A stretch of 64,000 nucleotides of DNA from JBMNCR01 sp049366695 (GCA_049366695.1 JBMNCR010000056.1:85326-149325); one strand, 5' to 3'. Positions 7,786-17,440 are shown, counted from the first letter of the stretch. Notes: a model not told the origin generated them from the sequence alone. Program-made: numbers and translations.

Positions 7786-8955
7786 TTGTTTAAAAGAGTT
7801 ATTTGGATAGTAATAGATAGTGTAGGTATTGGAGCATTACCTGATGCATATCTTTATGGTGATGAAGGTAGTAATACATTAGAGAATATTTATAAAAATA
7901 TAAAAGATTATAGATTGAAAAATTTAGAAAAAATGGGTATCGGAAAGATCGATGGAGTAAAAAACATACCAAAGGATAGCGAATCTAAAGCAGCATATGG
8001 AAAGGCTATTGAAAAATCGCCTGGAAAAGATACTACCACAGGACACTGGGAAATGTCAGGTATTATACTGGACAAACCTTTCCCTGTATTTCCTAAAGGA
8101 TTTCCAAAAGAATTTATAGATGAGTTTGAAATAAGTATTGGTAGAAAAGTTTTAGGTAATTATCCTGAATCAGGAACAAAAATTATTCAAGACTTAGGTG
8201 ATAAACATGTTAATACTGGAAAGCCAATTGTTTATACTTCTGCTGATAGTGTGTTTCAGATAGCTGCTCATGAAGATGTAATATCTCTTGAGGAACTATA
8301 CTCTATTTGTACAATTGCTAGAAATATGTTGGTTGGGGAGTTAAGTGTGGGAAGGGTTATAGCAAGGCCTTTTATTGGTACTAGTGGAAAATATAAACGA
8401 ACACCTCATAGACATGATTTTTCTTTAAAACCCTTTGGCAAAACAGTATTGGACAAAATAAAAGAATCTGGATTAAATGTGATGGGAGTTGGCAAAATTC
8501 ATGATATATTTGCTGGTGAAGGTTTGACAGAATATGTTCATATGAATAATAATATGGAAGGTATAGATAATACATTAAGATATATGAATAGTAATAAAAA
8601 AGGTTTGATATTTACTAATTTAGTAGATTTTGATATGATTTATGGACATCGTAATGATTTAGAAGGGTATGCTTTTGCATTACAACAATTTGATAATAGA
8701 TTACCTGAAATAATTGAAATGATGGATGAAGATGATGTGTTAATCATAAATTCAGATCATGGATGCGATCCAAGCACTGTAAGTACAGATCATTCTCGAG
8801 AATATATACCTATATTGATATATGGAAATAGAATAAAATCAATAAATTTAGGAATTCGTAAAACATTTGCTGATATAGGTGCCACAGTATGTGAGTTGGT
8901 AGGTGTAGACAGAATAAAGAATGGGGAATCATTTTTTAGTGAGATAATAAAATAG
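7786..8955 (+). CDS. deoB: Phosphopentomutase
   Basis: Mn-dependent alkaline-phosphatase-superfamily enzyme interconverting (deoxy)ribose 1- and 5-phosphates. Metal ligands are visible in IDSVGIGALPDA near the N-terminus and in NSDHGCDPSTVSTDHSRE near residue 320; TTTGHWE holds the phospho-Thr region. Length (about 389 aa) is normal. The GTG at 7777 lies in the SD (AGAGGTGAG), so TTG at 7786 is preferred. It acts in the same deoxynucleoside route as the deoC gene at 40.5 kb. Confidence 0.95.
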   Translation: MFKRVIWIVIDSVGIGALPDAYLYGDEGSNTLENIYKNIKDYRLKNLEKMGIGKIDGVKNIPKDSESKAAYGKAIEKSPGKDTTTGHWEMSGIILDKPFPVFPKGFPKEFIDEFEISIGRKVLGNYPESGTKIIQDLGDKHVNTGKPIVYTSADSVFQIAAHEDVISLEELYSICTIARNMLVGELSVGRVIARPFIGTSGKYKRTPHRHDFSLKPFGKTVLDKIKESGLNVMGVGKIHDIFAGEGLTEYVHMNNNMEGIDNTLRYMNSNKKGLIFTNLVDFDMIYGHRNDLEGYAFALQQFDNRLPEIIEMMDEDDVLIINSDHGCDPSTVSTDHSREYIPILIYGNRIKSINLGIRKTFADIGATVCELVGVDRIKNGESFFSEIIK

Positions 8956-8962
8956 AGAATTT

Positions 8963-8984
8963 TATCCTATGATATCATAGGATA
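8963..8984. other. Perfect 22-bp palindrome after deoB
   Basis: Two 11-nt arms (TATCCTATGAT and its exact reverse complement) abut with no spacer, 8 bp after the deoB stop. No T run follows, so it is not a standard terminator. It could be an operator or a transcript-end stem. Confidence 0.6.
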
Positions 8985-9216
8985 GTAACATAAGTATAGT
9001 AACAGTATTTTGAGTATAATTAAATTGCACTTTTGTTGTTTAAATAATATGAAATATTTTACGAGGATAAAAAAATATAAAATTATATATTTCTAAAATA
9101 TCATATGTTTTTCTATAATATGACAATATAATTCAAATATATATGTTTTTCTTCTTAAAAATTATTGATTAATACCGAATAATTATTATTAGCATTTATT
9201 TTTAGGAGTGAAATAT

Positions 9217-10455
9217 ATGAATAATACTTTTTCTATGAAAGTTAATATTCCTAAGTTAATAATAGCAATCAATGAATCTGATAATATTGAAGAAATAAGT
9301 AGATTAGAAAATATTTTGCTTTGTATTTATGCATCTCCTATATTACTGTTAGCTTCATTAAGTAACTTTATAATGCGTTATTTTTTATGGAATGAAGCAA
9401 TATGGGAAATATGTTTTGATAGTTGTATTTTTCTATTATTAGCAATTATATTTGAAATAATATCAAGGGTGAAATTGTCTACTACAATTGCTACTATATT
9501 TATTTCTATTTTGTACTCAACTTGGTTTGTTTTTGTTTCATTAAGATTTTATGAACGTATCGGTCCAGCAATTTGGACATTAGCAATTTTGCATATGGTT
9601 CTAGCAATAGCTCATATTAATAGGATTGTGTTAAATGTAATTAGTATTACTACTTTATTTGTAATAATGTATTTTTGGATTTTTTCTAGTGACAAATTTT
9701 ATGTTTTAAATAGTGTTTATTACAGTTCTCAGATTACATTATTTATTATAATTTTTATAGTATCTGCAGGAATACATAAAATAAATTCTATTCGTTATAA
9801 GAGAGTTATTAATCAACTGAAGAGAGAAATAGTGAAAAAAGAAGAAATTACAGATCTTTATCAAGAAATTTCACAATCTCAAGAAGAATTACGGGAACAA
9901 AATGAGTTGTTATTAAAATATAACGTTAAAATAAAAAGAAACGAAAAAAAATTGAATTATTTAGCTTATCATGACTCGCTAACTGGATTAGCTAATAGAA
10001 AAATGATTATAGAACGATTGGAAAAAAATGTTAAATTGTGTAGAAAGAATTCCACTTTATTTTCTATTGCCTTTATAGATATTGATAATTTTAAAAATAT
10101 AAACGATACTATGGGGCATCATGTAGGAGATGAATTTATTAAAGAAGTATCTAAACGATTAAGACGATATGTTCATAACGATGATATTATTGGACGTCTA
10201 GGTGGGGATGAATTTGCGCTAATAATTCAAAGTAAGAGAAGATTAAATACTTTTCTATATATCGAAAGAATAAGAGAATCAATTTCGCAACCTTTTCAAA
10301 TCCAAAATACATCAATTTTTACTTCAGCTAGTTTTGGCATTGCAATTTATCCAAAAGATGGGGAAAATTCGAATGAGTTACTTAAAAATGCGGATATAGC
10401 AATGTATAAAGCTAAAAAAATGGGGAAAAATAACATTCAATTTTTTAATAATTAA
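9217..10455 (+). CDS. Membrane diguanylate cyclase (GGDEF)
   Basis: About 412 residues: six or more hydrophobic helices (about residues 30-190), a coiled-coil linker with QEELREQNELL, and a C-terminal GGDEF domain (about 250-412) with an intact active site RLGGDEFAL near residue 328 and DSLTGLANR at its start. It should make cyclic di-GMP at the membrane. The allosteric I-site RxxD is changed to HNDD, so product inhibition by that site is probably absent. ATG at 9217 follows TAGGAGTG; an in-frame GTG at 9208 overlaps that SD. Confidence 0.9.
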   Translation: MNNTFSMKVNIPKLIIAINESDNIEEISRLENILLCIYASPILLLASLSNFIMRYFLWNEAIWEICFDSCIFLLLAIIFEIISRVKLSTTIATIFISILYSTWFVFVSLRFYERIGPAIWTLAILHMVLAIAHINRIVLNVISITTLFVIMYFWIFSSDKFYVLNSVYYSSQITLFIIIFIVSAGIHKINSIRYKRVINQLKREIVKKEEITDLYQEISQSQEELREQNELLLKYNVKIKRNEKKLNYLAYHDSLTGLANRKMIIERLEKNVKLCRKNSTLFSIAFIDIDNFKNINDTMGHHVGDEFIKEVSKRLRRYVHNDDIIGRLGGDEFALIIQSKRRLNTFLYIERIRESISQPFQIQNTSIFTSASFGIAIYPKDGENSNELLKNADIAMYKAKKMGKNNIQFFNN

Positions 10456-10483
10456 ATAAAAAACTAATATCTTATTTAATAGT

Positions 10484-10525
10484 AAACAAAAGTATTTATA
10501 AAATTATTAATAAATACTTTTGTTT
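10484..10525 (+). terminator. Terminator after the GGDEF gene
   Basis: A perfect 16-bp stem: AAACAAAAGTATTTAT at 10484-10499 pairs with its reverse complement at 10510-10525, with a 10-nt loop. The T-rich right arm supplies the U stretch. Confidence 0.7.
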
Positions 10526-10616
10526 AATTTGACAGTTATTTAATATAGCTTAGTCTTGAGACAGATGATGGAAAATATTCATTATCTAATATAAAAAAAA
10601 GGAGGTAAAATCAAAT

Positions 10617-11153
10617 ATGCAAATATTACTAAAAATAGAAGTAGAGATATTATTTTTTATACTACATAATATGCACAATACTATCATGGATAATTTTATG
10701 GTTTTTTTTACAACTCTAGGGAATAAAGGGTTAGTATATATTGTGATTTCGTTGCTTCTTATATTAAATAGAAAATATAGAAAAATAGGAATTATGGTTC
10801 TTGTTGCATTGATTTTAGCGGCTATTTTGGGGGAAGGGATATTAAAACCAATATTTCAACGTCCTAGACCATTCATTAATTATCCAAATGTAAATCTATT
10901 AATTGATATACCACCTTCGTACTCATTTCCATCAGGACATGCGATTACTTCATTTGCTGTTGCAGGTATATTAGCGAATGAGTTTAAAAATATAAAAGTT
11001 ATAATTTATGGATTAGCTATTTTAATGGCATTTTCAAGATTATATTTATTTGTTCATTATCCTACTGACGTTATAGTTGGAGCTACCCTTGGAATGATGT
11101 GTTCAATGTTTGTGATTTTTTTATTTAAAAAATGTATGAAATTGGTTATATAG
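10617..11153 (+). CDS. PAP2 family membrane phosphatase
   Basis: Polytopic lipid phosphatase of the PAP2 superfamily, probably acting on undecaprenyl pyrophosphate or phosphatidate/PG-phosphate at the outer face of the membrane. All three catalytic motifs are present: K...RPRPF (about residues 77-87), YSFPSGH (about 101-107) and SRLYLFVHYPTD (about 140-151). 178 residues with about five membrane helices. Excellent SD GGAGG. Its substrate cannot be told from sequence; position before a D,D-carboxypeptidase fits a wall role. Confidence 0.88.
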   Translation: MQILLKIEVEILFFILHNMHNTIMDNFMVFFTTLGNKGLVYIVISLLLILNRKYRKIGIMVLVALILAAILGEGILKPIFQRPRPFINYPNVNLLIDIPPSYSFPSGHAITSFAVAGILANEFKNIKVIIYGLAILMAFSRLYLFVHYPTDVIVGATLGMMCSMFVIFLFKKCMKLVI

Positions 11154-11226
11154 ATTAACCATTTTTTTAGTATAAGAGTTATTTCTATCCATAAACTATA
11201 GTTAATATTATAGTGGAGGTAAAAAT

Positions 11227-12372
11227 ATGAAAAAATTTATAACATTAGTTATCTCGGGTTTATTAATTATGAACTTCGCTACTGTTGAAGCTGAAGATTT
11301 AGAATTAGAGTCTTTATCCACCATTTTAATTGATGCGGATAGTGGACAAATACTTTTTGAACAAAATAGTCATGAACAGTTACCACCGGCAAGTATTACA
11401 AAAATTATGACTATGTTGATAATAATGGAAGAGATAGATAAGGGTAATATAGGTTTGCAAGACAATGTAACCGTGAGTCAATTTGCTGCTGATATGGGAG
11501 GATCTCAACTGTATTTAGAACCTAATGAAGTAAGAATCGTTGATGAATTATTAAAAGCAGTTGCAGTAGAATCTGCAAATGATGCGGCAGTTGCTTTAGC
11601 TGAATATATAGCTGGTGATTATCAATCATTTATTAGTATTATGAATAAAAGAGCAAAAGAATTAAATATGAAGGATACAAATTTTGAAAATGCCAATGGA
11701 TTACCTTCCTCAAATCATTATTCTAGTGCATATGATATAGCACTTATGTCAAAAGAATTATTAAAGTACTCAAATATTCATAATTATTTAACAATTTGGA
11801 TGGAAGATATAACTATAGGTGTAGAAAATGATAAAATAAGAACAATAGCTAATACAAACAAATTATTAAAATTAGATAATAGAGTTGATGGAATAAAAAC
11901 TGGATATACTTCTGAGGCAAAATATTGTTTATCAGCTAGTGCGAAGCAAGGAAATATGAAATTAATTTCAGTAGTTTTACAAGCACCTTCTTCTAAAGTA
12001 AGATTTGAAGAAACAAAAAAATTATTAGATTATGGTTTTAATAAATATAAAAAAGATATTATTATTGAAAAAAACGAACCTATGGGAGAAGTAAGTATCA
12101 CTAAAGGAGCTAAAGAAAAATTACAAATTGTTGCTAATGAAGGATTTAGTCAACTTATGGAAACTAGTGTAAATAAAGAATATGTAAAAGAAATTAATAT
12201 TCAGAAAAATATTAATGCACCAGTTGTGAAGGGTGATATAATGGGTAAAATAATAATAAAAGAAAGTGGTAACGTAATAAAAGAAGTTGATTTAGTAGCA
12301 TCTGAAGATATACCTAAAATAACAATTTTTAATTTGTTTAATAAACTTAGCAAAGATTTTTTTATATTTTAA
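11227..12372 (+). CDS. dacF: D-alanyl-D-alanine carboxypeptidase (DacF-like PBP5 family)
   Basis: Exported serine carboxypeptidase trimming the terminal D-Ala of peptidoglycan side chains. Signal peptide at residues 1-22, SxxK at S56-K59 (ASITK), SxN at S116-N118 (ESAND), KTG at 224-226. A C-terminal PBP5-like beta domain follows and the last 20 residues form a short amphipathic/hydrophobic tail (ITIFNLFNKLSKDFFIF) for membrane attachment. GTATA at 11170 with CATAAACT at 11190 looks faintly like a sigma-E promoter. A second paralogue is at 16.3 kb. Confidence 0.93.
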   Translation: MKKFITLVISGLLIMNFATVEAEDLELESLSTILIDADSGQILFEQNSHEQLPPASITKIMTMLIIMEEIDKGNIGLQDNVTVSQFAADMGGSQLYLEPNEVRIVDELLKAVAVESANDAAVALAEYIAGDYQSFISIMNKRAKELNMKDTNFENANGLPSSNHYSSAYDIALMSKELLKYSNIHNYLTIWMEDITIGVENDKIRTIANTNKLLKLDNRVDGIKTGYTSEAKYCLSASAKQGNMKLISVVLQAPSSKVRFEETKKLLDYGFNKYKKDIIIEKNEPMGEVSITKGAKEKLQIVANEGFSQLMETSVNKEYVKEINIQKNINAPVVKGDIMGKIIIKESGNVIKEVDLVASEDIPKITIFNLFNKLSKDFFIF

Positions 12373-12449
12373 ACTTTACTTACTTTATAGTAATAAGAAT
12401 AATAGTGTGTATAAATAATTAAGGGTGCAAAAAAGAGTTGCTCACAACA

Positions 12450-12600
12450 AGTAGATCGCGCATTGAACCAATCACAAACATATTTATGCAAATGTGATAG
12501 AAAGAGTAAATAAGAGAACCTAAATTATCGGAATTAAATGTTATCAAATAGCCGATAATTCTTAACGGTTCTTTTTTTCTTTGAATTAAGTTATCCTGAG
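12450..12600 (-). repeat. Dispersed repeat family 1, diverged copy with terminator-like hairpin
   Basis: Relative to the copies near 52.9 and 54 kb this one is reversed. The hairpin has arms AGAGAACCTAAATTATCGG (12513-12531) and CCGATAATTCTTAACGGTTC (12552-12571), followed by TTTTTTT. Flanks also align with the other copies but more weakly, and the terminal inverted repeats are not recognisable. In this orientation the hairpin plus T run should terminate dacF transcripts. Confidence 0.65.
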
Positions 12601-12685
12601 CTGATGTGTTCAGCACAGTGATTTTATTATATATCTATATATTCTCATATAATACGCCTATATACTCTTGATAGTTTTTTACTTT

Positions 12686-12697
12686 GAACAACTGTTC
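12686..12697. promoter_or_regulatory. Orphan LexA-type box upstream of lysA
   Basis: GAACAACTGTTC is identical to the central box of the lexA/yneA-like divergent promoter at 37871-37882. It lies 34 bp upstream of the lysA -35 element, so its role is unclear. Confidence 0.5.
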
Positions 12698-12730
12698 ATG
12701 CTATGGCTGTGTACTTCGTATATTTATCTA

Positions 12731-12759
12731 TTGTAAAACTATATAATTAACGATATAAT
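12731..12759 (+). promoter_or_regulatory. Sigma-A-type promoter of lysA
   Basis: TTGTAA (12731-12736), 17-bp spacer, TATAAT (12754-12759), 31 bp before the TTG start. No lysine riboswitch fits in the short leader. Confidence 0.6.
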
Positions 12760-12790
12760 CATATATATTATTAATCCGGAGGTATGAAAA

Positions 12791-14065
12791 TTGACTGAGA
12801 ATTTTATTTTTTCTAATCATGATACAGTTGAACTTGCAAAAAAATATGGAACACCCCTATATGTTATAAGTGAGGATATTATTAGAAAAAATGCCATGAG
12901 TTTAATTAATGCATTTGAAAAACAGGACATTCAATATGAAATAAATTATGCAGGCAAGGCATTTTTAAATATTACTATGTGCAAAATCGTAGAAGATTTA
13001 GGATTATCATTAGATGTAGTTTCAGGCGGTGAATTGTATACAGCATTTAAAGCTGATTTTCCAATGGAACGAATTTGTTTGCATGGTAGTAATAAATCTA
13101 TTCAAGAATTGAATATGGCAATAGATTATAGAGTAGGACGAATAGTGGTAGATAGTGAGTATGAATTACGGTTATTAGATGATATATGTAAAAAACGTAA
13201 TTATAAAATGGATGTGCTCTTAAGAATATCTCCTGGTATAGAAGCTCATACACATGAGTATATTCAAACTGGAAGAGTAGATTCTAAATTTGGTATTCCA
13301 TTAAAGTGCGTTTGCGATATTTTTGAAAATAATAAAGATTTAAATAACTTAAATATCATTGGCTTACATTGTCATATTGGTTCCCAGATTTTTGATGAAA
13401 GACCTTTTTTAATAGCTACTGGAGTAATGTTAGGTCTTATTAAGGATTTAAAAGATAAAAACATAAATATACAAGAACTAAATTTAGGTGGTGGATTTGG
13501 AATTCCGTACTTAAAAGATGATTCGGTTTTTGACATTGATATATATTTAGATAAATTATTTAAAGAAGTAAAATCAATATGTCTAAAAACAGACATTAAA
13601 GTGCCAAAAATTATTGTTGAACCTGGCAGATATATTATTGGAACTGCTGGAATAACTTTATATGAAGTTGGGACAATTAAAGAAATACCACACACTAGAA
13701 AATATGTAAGTATAGACGGTGGAATGACCGATAATCCTAGACCTGCTTTATATAACGCTCTTCATCATGCAGTTATTGCTAATAGAATGAACTTTAGTGA
13801 AGATGAAGAAGAGCTAGTAACAATAAGTGGAAAATGTTGTGAAACGGATACATTGATTACGGATGTTCTTTTGCCAAAAAGTAAAGCTGGCGATATTTTA
13901 GTAGTATTTAATACGGGGGCTTATAATTACTCTATGGCAAGTAATTATAATAGACTTCCTAAGCCTGCTGTAGTTTTATTAAAAGAAGATAATGATGAAA
14001 TTATTATTGAAAGAGAGAATTATGAAGATATTATTTCTAATGATAGAGTACCTTCTTGGTACTAA
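12791..14065 (+). CDS. lysA: Diaminopimelate decarboxylase
   Basis: PLP enzyme converting meso-diaminopimelate to L-lysine, last step of lysine synthesis. The PLP lysine is K56 in INYAGKAFLN. Further family motifs are GLHCHIGSQI, LNLGGGFGIPY, VEPGRYIIG and CCETDTL. 424 residues, normal length. TTG start behind CCGGAGGTATG; the nearby ATG at 12784 is out of frame and hits a stop. It has its own promoter. Confidence 0.95.
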   Translation: MTENFIFSNHDTVELAKKYGTPLYVISEDIIRKNAMSLINAFEKQDIQYEINYAGKAFLNITMCKIVEDLGLSLDVVSGGELYTAFKADFPMERICLHGSNKSIQELNMAIDYRVGRIVVDSEYELRLLDDICKKRNYKMDVLLRISPGIEAHTHEYIQTGRVDSKFGIPLKCVCDIFENNKDLNNLNIIGLHCHIGSQIFDERPFLIATGVMLGLIKDLKDKNINIQELNLGGGFGIPYLKDDSVFDIDIYLDKLFKEVKSICLKTDIKVPKIIVEPGRYIIGTAGITLYEVGTIKEIPHTRKYVSIDGGMTDNPRPALYNALHHAVIANRMNFSEDEEELVTISGKCCETDTLITDVLLPKSKAGDILVVFNTGAYNYSMASNYNRLPKPAVVLLKEDNDEIIIERENYEDIISNDRVPSWY

Positions 14066-14160
14066 GATTGGTAAAAAACAAATAAAGAGTAGAAACAATA
14101 ATGCTTAACTTATTATATTTTAGGAGACATGTGATACTAACGATTAAAGGGGGACTATAG

Positions 14161-14793
14161 TTGACAGATATATTTAATACAGCATTACAAAATATTATGG
14201 AGATTGTTTATGTTTTACCTGCGTTATTAATATCCATTACATTTCATGAATTAGCTCATGGATATACAGCATATAAATTAGGTGATCCAACAGCAAAAGA
14301 TATGGGACGATTAACTTTAAATCCCATTAAACATATTGACCCTATAGGTTTTATTGCTCTTCTAATACTCAGATTTGGTTGGGCAAAACCAGTACCATAT
14401 AATCCCAATTACTTTGAAAAAAGAAAACAGGGAACATTTTTAGTAGCAATCGCTGGTCCGTTGACTAATATTTTATTAGCATTGATATCAATAATTTTGA
14501 TAATGATTTTAAAACCTGATAATATTACTATTTATAGTTTTTTAGAGAATTTGTTTTATTTTAATGTTATTTTTGCTATATTTAATTTATTACCAGTACC
14601 ACCTTTAGATGGATCAAAATTAATTGCTAGTATTTTACCAGAAAAAATGGAAACATATTTTTGGAAGTATGAAAAATACGGTTACGGTGTATTGTTATTG
14701 TTGATGGTAACCGACGTTATTGGATATATACTTAATCCTGCTATAAATATAACAATAAGTGCTCTTATAACTATAGGACGATTGTTCTACTAG
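14161..14793 (+). CDS. Site-2 protease family (M50) membrane metalloprotease
   Basis: Intramembrane zinc protease of the YwhC/M50 group. HExxH is at residues 29-33 (FHELAHG) within the first helix; the third ligand lies in LLPVPPLDGSKL. Four to five membrane helices over 210 residues, without a PDZ domain, as usual for this compact group. TTG start behind AAGGGGGA. It lies 12 bp upstream of scpA, a common neighbour order in Firmicutes; the substrate is unknown. Confidence 0.88.
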   Translation: MTDIFNTALQNIMEIVYVLPALLISITFHELAHGYTAYKLGDPTAKDMGRLTLNPIKHIDPIGFIALLILRFGWAKPVPYNPNYFEKRKQGTFLVAIAGPLTNILLALISIILIMILKPDNITIYSFLENLFYFNVIFAIFNLLPVPPLDGSKLIASILPEKMETYFWKYEKYGYGVLLLLMVTDVIGYILNPAINITISALITIGRLFY

Positions 14794-14805
14794 AGGTGAA
14801 AAATA

Positions 14806-15516
14806 ATGAATTATCAAATTGATCTACAAGAATTTCATGGTCCGTTTGACCTCTTATTACATTTGATAAATAAAGAGGAAATAGATATTTTTGATATTCC
14901 AATTTCAAAAATTACTGAGCAGTACATTCATTATATTAATCAATACAAAGAATACGATATGGAGTTATCTAGTGAATTTATTGTAATGGCCGCAAAACTT
15001 ATTGAAATAAAGTCAAGAATGTTACTTCCTCCTGAAGAAAATGAGACGGGAGAAGAAATAGATCCCAGGGAAGAACTTGCAAATAGGATATTTGAGTATA
15101 AGGTATTTAAACAAATAAGCCAGTTTTTTAAAAAGAAAGAAGATGGACAGTTTAAGGTGTTCTATAAAGATCCTGAGTATTTAGTATCAAATTATAATAG
15201 CATTACAGAAATTGATATAGATGAACTGACAAGTGCATTTAAGAAAATATTAGCAATGAATAATATGGAAAGCAATGAAGAAGTAATAGTTCACAGGATT
15301 GAAAGAGAAGTAATAAGAATTGAAGATAAGATCGTAGAAATTATGAATATGATAAACACTCGAAATAAAATAAAATTTAGCAATTTATTTGTAAATTCTA
15401 AAACAAGAACAAATATAGTAGTAACATTTCTAGCACTTTTAGAATTGATTAAAAAGAATATTGTTAAATTTCATCAGTTGAAAACATGTGATGAAATAAT
15501 AATTTCTAAGGTATAA
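14806..15516 (+). CDS. scpA: Segregation and condensation protein A
   Basis: Kleisin subunit that bridges the SMC dimer in the chromosome condensin complex. The N-terminal FHGPFDLLLHLINKEEIDIF is a textbook ScpA signature, and the C-terminal winged-helix region contains VVTFLALLELIKKN. 236 residues. It is followed after 11 bp by scpB, its obligate partner. SD AGAGGTGA lies just before the ATG. Confidence 0.95.
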   Translation: MNYQIDLQEFHGPFDLLLHLINKEEIDIFDIPISKITEQYIHYINQYKEYDMELSSEFIVMAAKLIEIKSRMLLPPEENETGEEIDPREELANRIFEYKVFKQISQFFKKKEDGQFKVFYKDPEYLVSNYNSITEIDIDELTSAFKKILAMNNMESNEEVIVHRIEREVIRIEDKIVEIMNMINTRNKIKFSNLFVNSKTRTNIVVTFLALLELIKKNIVKFHQLKTCDEIIISKV

Positions 15517-15527
15517 AAGGTGATTAA

Positions 15528-16082
15528 ATGACTGAGAAGGAATTAAAAGCAATTATTGAATCTCTGTTATTTTCTGTTGGTGAAGCTATATCATTACAGG
15601 AAATTTCAGAAACTTTAGAATTAAATCACTCAGAAACTAAAGAATTGATTTTATCTTTAAAGGATGAATATGATTATGAAAGTAGAGGAATACAGATTAA
15701 TCAAATCAATTCTAAATTTCAAATGTGTACTCGACCAGAGTACTATAGTTATATAAATAAGATAATGACTGAAAGAAATACTAGCGGGTTATCTCAAGCA
15801 GCATTAGAGACTTTAGCAATTATAGCATATAAGCAACCCGTAACAAGAGTAGAGGTGGAATTATTACGAGGAGTTAAAACATCTAGTTCTGTACAAACTT
15901 TAATAGATAGAAATTTAATTAAGGAAGCAGGAAGACTTGATTCTCCCGGTAAGCCAATAGTTTATGAAACAACTTTTGAGTTTTTAAGATATTTAGGATT
16001 AACTTCTATTAAAGAATTACCTAGTTATGAAGAATTTTTAGAAGGAATACAAGAGCAAATTAATACAGTTGATAAGAGCTAA
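15528..16082 (+). CDS. scpB: Segregation and condensation protein B
   Basis: Winged-helix accessory subunit of the SMC-ScpA complex. Signatures are IIESLLFSVGEAIS near the N-terminus and ALETLAIIAYKQPVTRVEVE at about residues 88-107, followed by RGVKTSSSVQTL and LIKEAGRLDSPGKPI. 184 residues. It is the last gene of the M50-scpA-scpB group; a terminator follows at 16.2 kb. Confidence 0.95.
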   Translation: MTEKELKAIIESLLFSVGEAISLQEISETLELNHSETKELILSLKDEYDYESRGIQINQINSKFQMCTRPEYYSYINKIMTERNTSGLSQAALETLAIIAYKQPVTRVEVELLRGVKTSSSVQTLIDRNLIKEAGRLDSPGKPIVYETTFEFLRYLGLTSIKELPSYEEFLEGIQEQINTVDKS

Positions 16083-16209
16083 TATATCATATTAAATTAA
16101 TACATTTAAACTATATTTGTATTTTAATGATATCGCATATTAATAAATTAAATAATCGTTTATTTATAGTTCTTCTTTTCAGATATAATATAATAGAAAT
16201 TTACTAATT

Positions 16210-16238
16210 AAAATGAGTATATAATACTCATTTTTTTT
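16210..16238 (+). terminator. Terminator after scpB
   Basis: An 11-bp stem (AAAATGAGTAT and ATACTCATTTT) with a 3-nt loop is followed by an unbroken T run. Downstream, at 16278-16303, ATATCATAAAT occurs twice in direct orientation just before the next gene; its meaning is unknown. Confidence 0.85.
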
Positions 16239-16324
16239 ATGCTTTTTAATAATCATTATAGTAGATCAAAATATTATATATCATAAATAATTATATCATA
16301 AATGATATAAAGAAGGAGGACAAT

Positions 16325-17440
16325 ATGTATAGAAAGGTTTCGTTAATTTTATTTTTTTTCATTTTAATAAATTTTTACTCATCTATAACTATCGAGGCAT
16401 TGGAGGTAAGTTCAAAATCTGCGATATTACTTGAAGCAAATTCAGGAAGAGTATTATATGAAAAGAATTGTAATGAAGTTTTACCCATGGCAAGTACAAC
16501 AAAAATTATGACTGCAATTGTTGCTATAGAATATGGAAATCTAGATGATATTGTAGTTATTGATAATATTGCTCCTACCATTGAAGGATCCTCTATATAT
16601 TTAAAAGAAAATGATAAAATAACATTAAAAGATTTAATTTATGGGTTAATGTTGCGTTCTGGAAATGATGCTGCTTATATGATTGCTAAACATATAGCTG
16701 CTAATGAAGAAAATTTTATTAATCTCATGAACGAAAAAGCAAAAATAATTGGAGCGAAAAATACTAACTTTACTAATCCTCATGGTTTACATGATAAAAA
16801 CCATTATACAACAGCAGCGGATATGGCCTTAATTACAAGGTATGCCTTTAAGAATAATATGTTTAAAAATATTGTAAGTACAAAAAAAACAGATATTAAA
16901 ATTAATGATGAAATAAGGACTATCTATAATAAGAATAAACTCTTATCAGAATATAGTGGAGGAAATGGTGTTAAAACTGGTTATACTATAGATGCAGGAA
17001 AATGTTTAGTATTTTCATGTGAAAGGGATGGTATGCAATTGATCGGCGTAGTCTTAGATTCTGCTGACATTTGGGTAGATTCAAAGTTCATTTTAGATTA
17101 TGCTTTTAAGAACTATGAAATGAAAAAAGTTCTCCAAAAAGATGAATACATTAATTCCATTTATATTAAAAATGGCATTAATGATCAATTGAAAATTATT
17201 TCTAATGAGGATATATATATTCCTATAAAAGAATGGGAGTTGGCTATTAGACAGATAAAAATATTTGATTATTATGAAGCACCTATATTTTTAAAACAAA
17301 AAGTAGGAGTGTTGGATTTCTATATAGATGATGAATTAGTTTATACCAAAAACTTTTATTCGCCTCAAAAAATATACGAAAAAAATTATTTAAAATTTCT
17401 TTATGAAAATATTTTCAATTATATAAGATTTGACATATAA
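16325..17440 (+). CDS. dacB: D-alanyl-D-alanine carboxypeptidase (DacB-like)
   Basis: Second PBP5-family carboxypeptidase of the window. Signal peptide at residues 1-25, SxxK at S57-K60 (ASTTK), SGN at 112-114, KTG at 217-219. The C-terminal half is shorter and more diverged than in the 11.2-kb paralogue. Position before an RluB-type gene recalls the sporulation gene dacB of Bacillus, whose product controls spore cortex cross-linking; that specific role is an inference from synteny. Confidence 0.88.
   Translation: MYRKVSLILFFFILINFYSSITIEALEVSSKSAILLEANSGRVLYEKNCNEVLPMASTTKIMTAIVAIEYGNLDDIVVIDNIAPTIEGSSIYLKENDKITLKDLIYGLMLRSGNDAAYMIAKHIAANEENFINLMNEKAKIIGAKNTNFTNPHGLHDKNHYTTAADMALITRYAFKNNMFKNIVSTKKTDIKINDEIRTIYNKNKLLSEYSGGNGVKTGYTIDAGKCLVFSCERDGMQLIGVVLDSADIWVDSKFILDYAFKNYEMKKVLQKDEYINSIYIKNGINDQLKIISNEDIYIPIKEWELAIRQIKIFDYYEAPIFLKQKVGVLDFYIDDELVYTKNFYSPQKIYEKNYLKFLYENIFNYIRFDI

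Larger units (their letters stand above)
12373..12790 (+). other. dacF-lysA intergenic region
   Basis: About 420 bp. It contains a diverged copy of dispersed repeat family 1 (about 12450-12600), whose hairpin ends in a T run and can terminate dacF, an isolated LexA-type box (12686-12697) and the lysA promoter (12731-12759). A 65-codon minus-strand frame here falls entirely within the repeat and is not a gene. Confidence 0.65.

Noticed and set aside
12419..12616. 65-codon minus-strand frame after dacF
   Set aside because: It lies in the family-1 repeat, has no SD and no recognisable protein.
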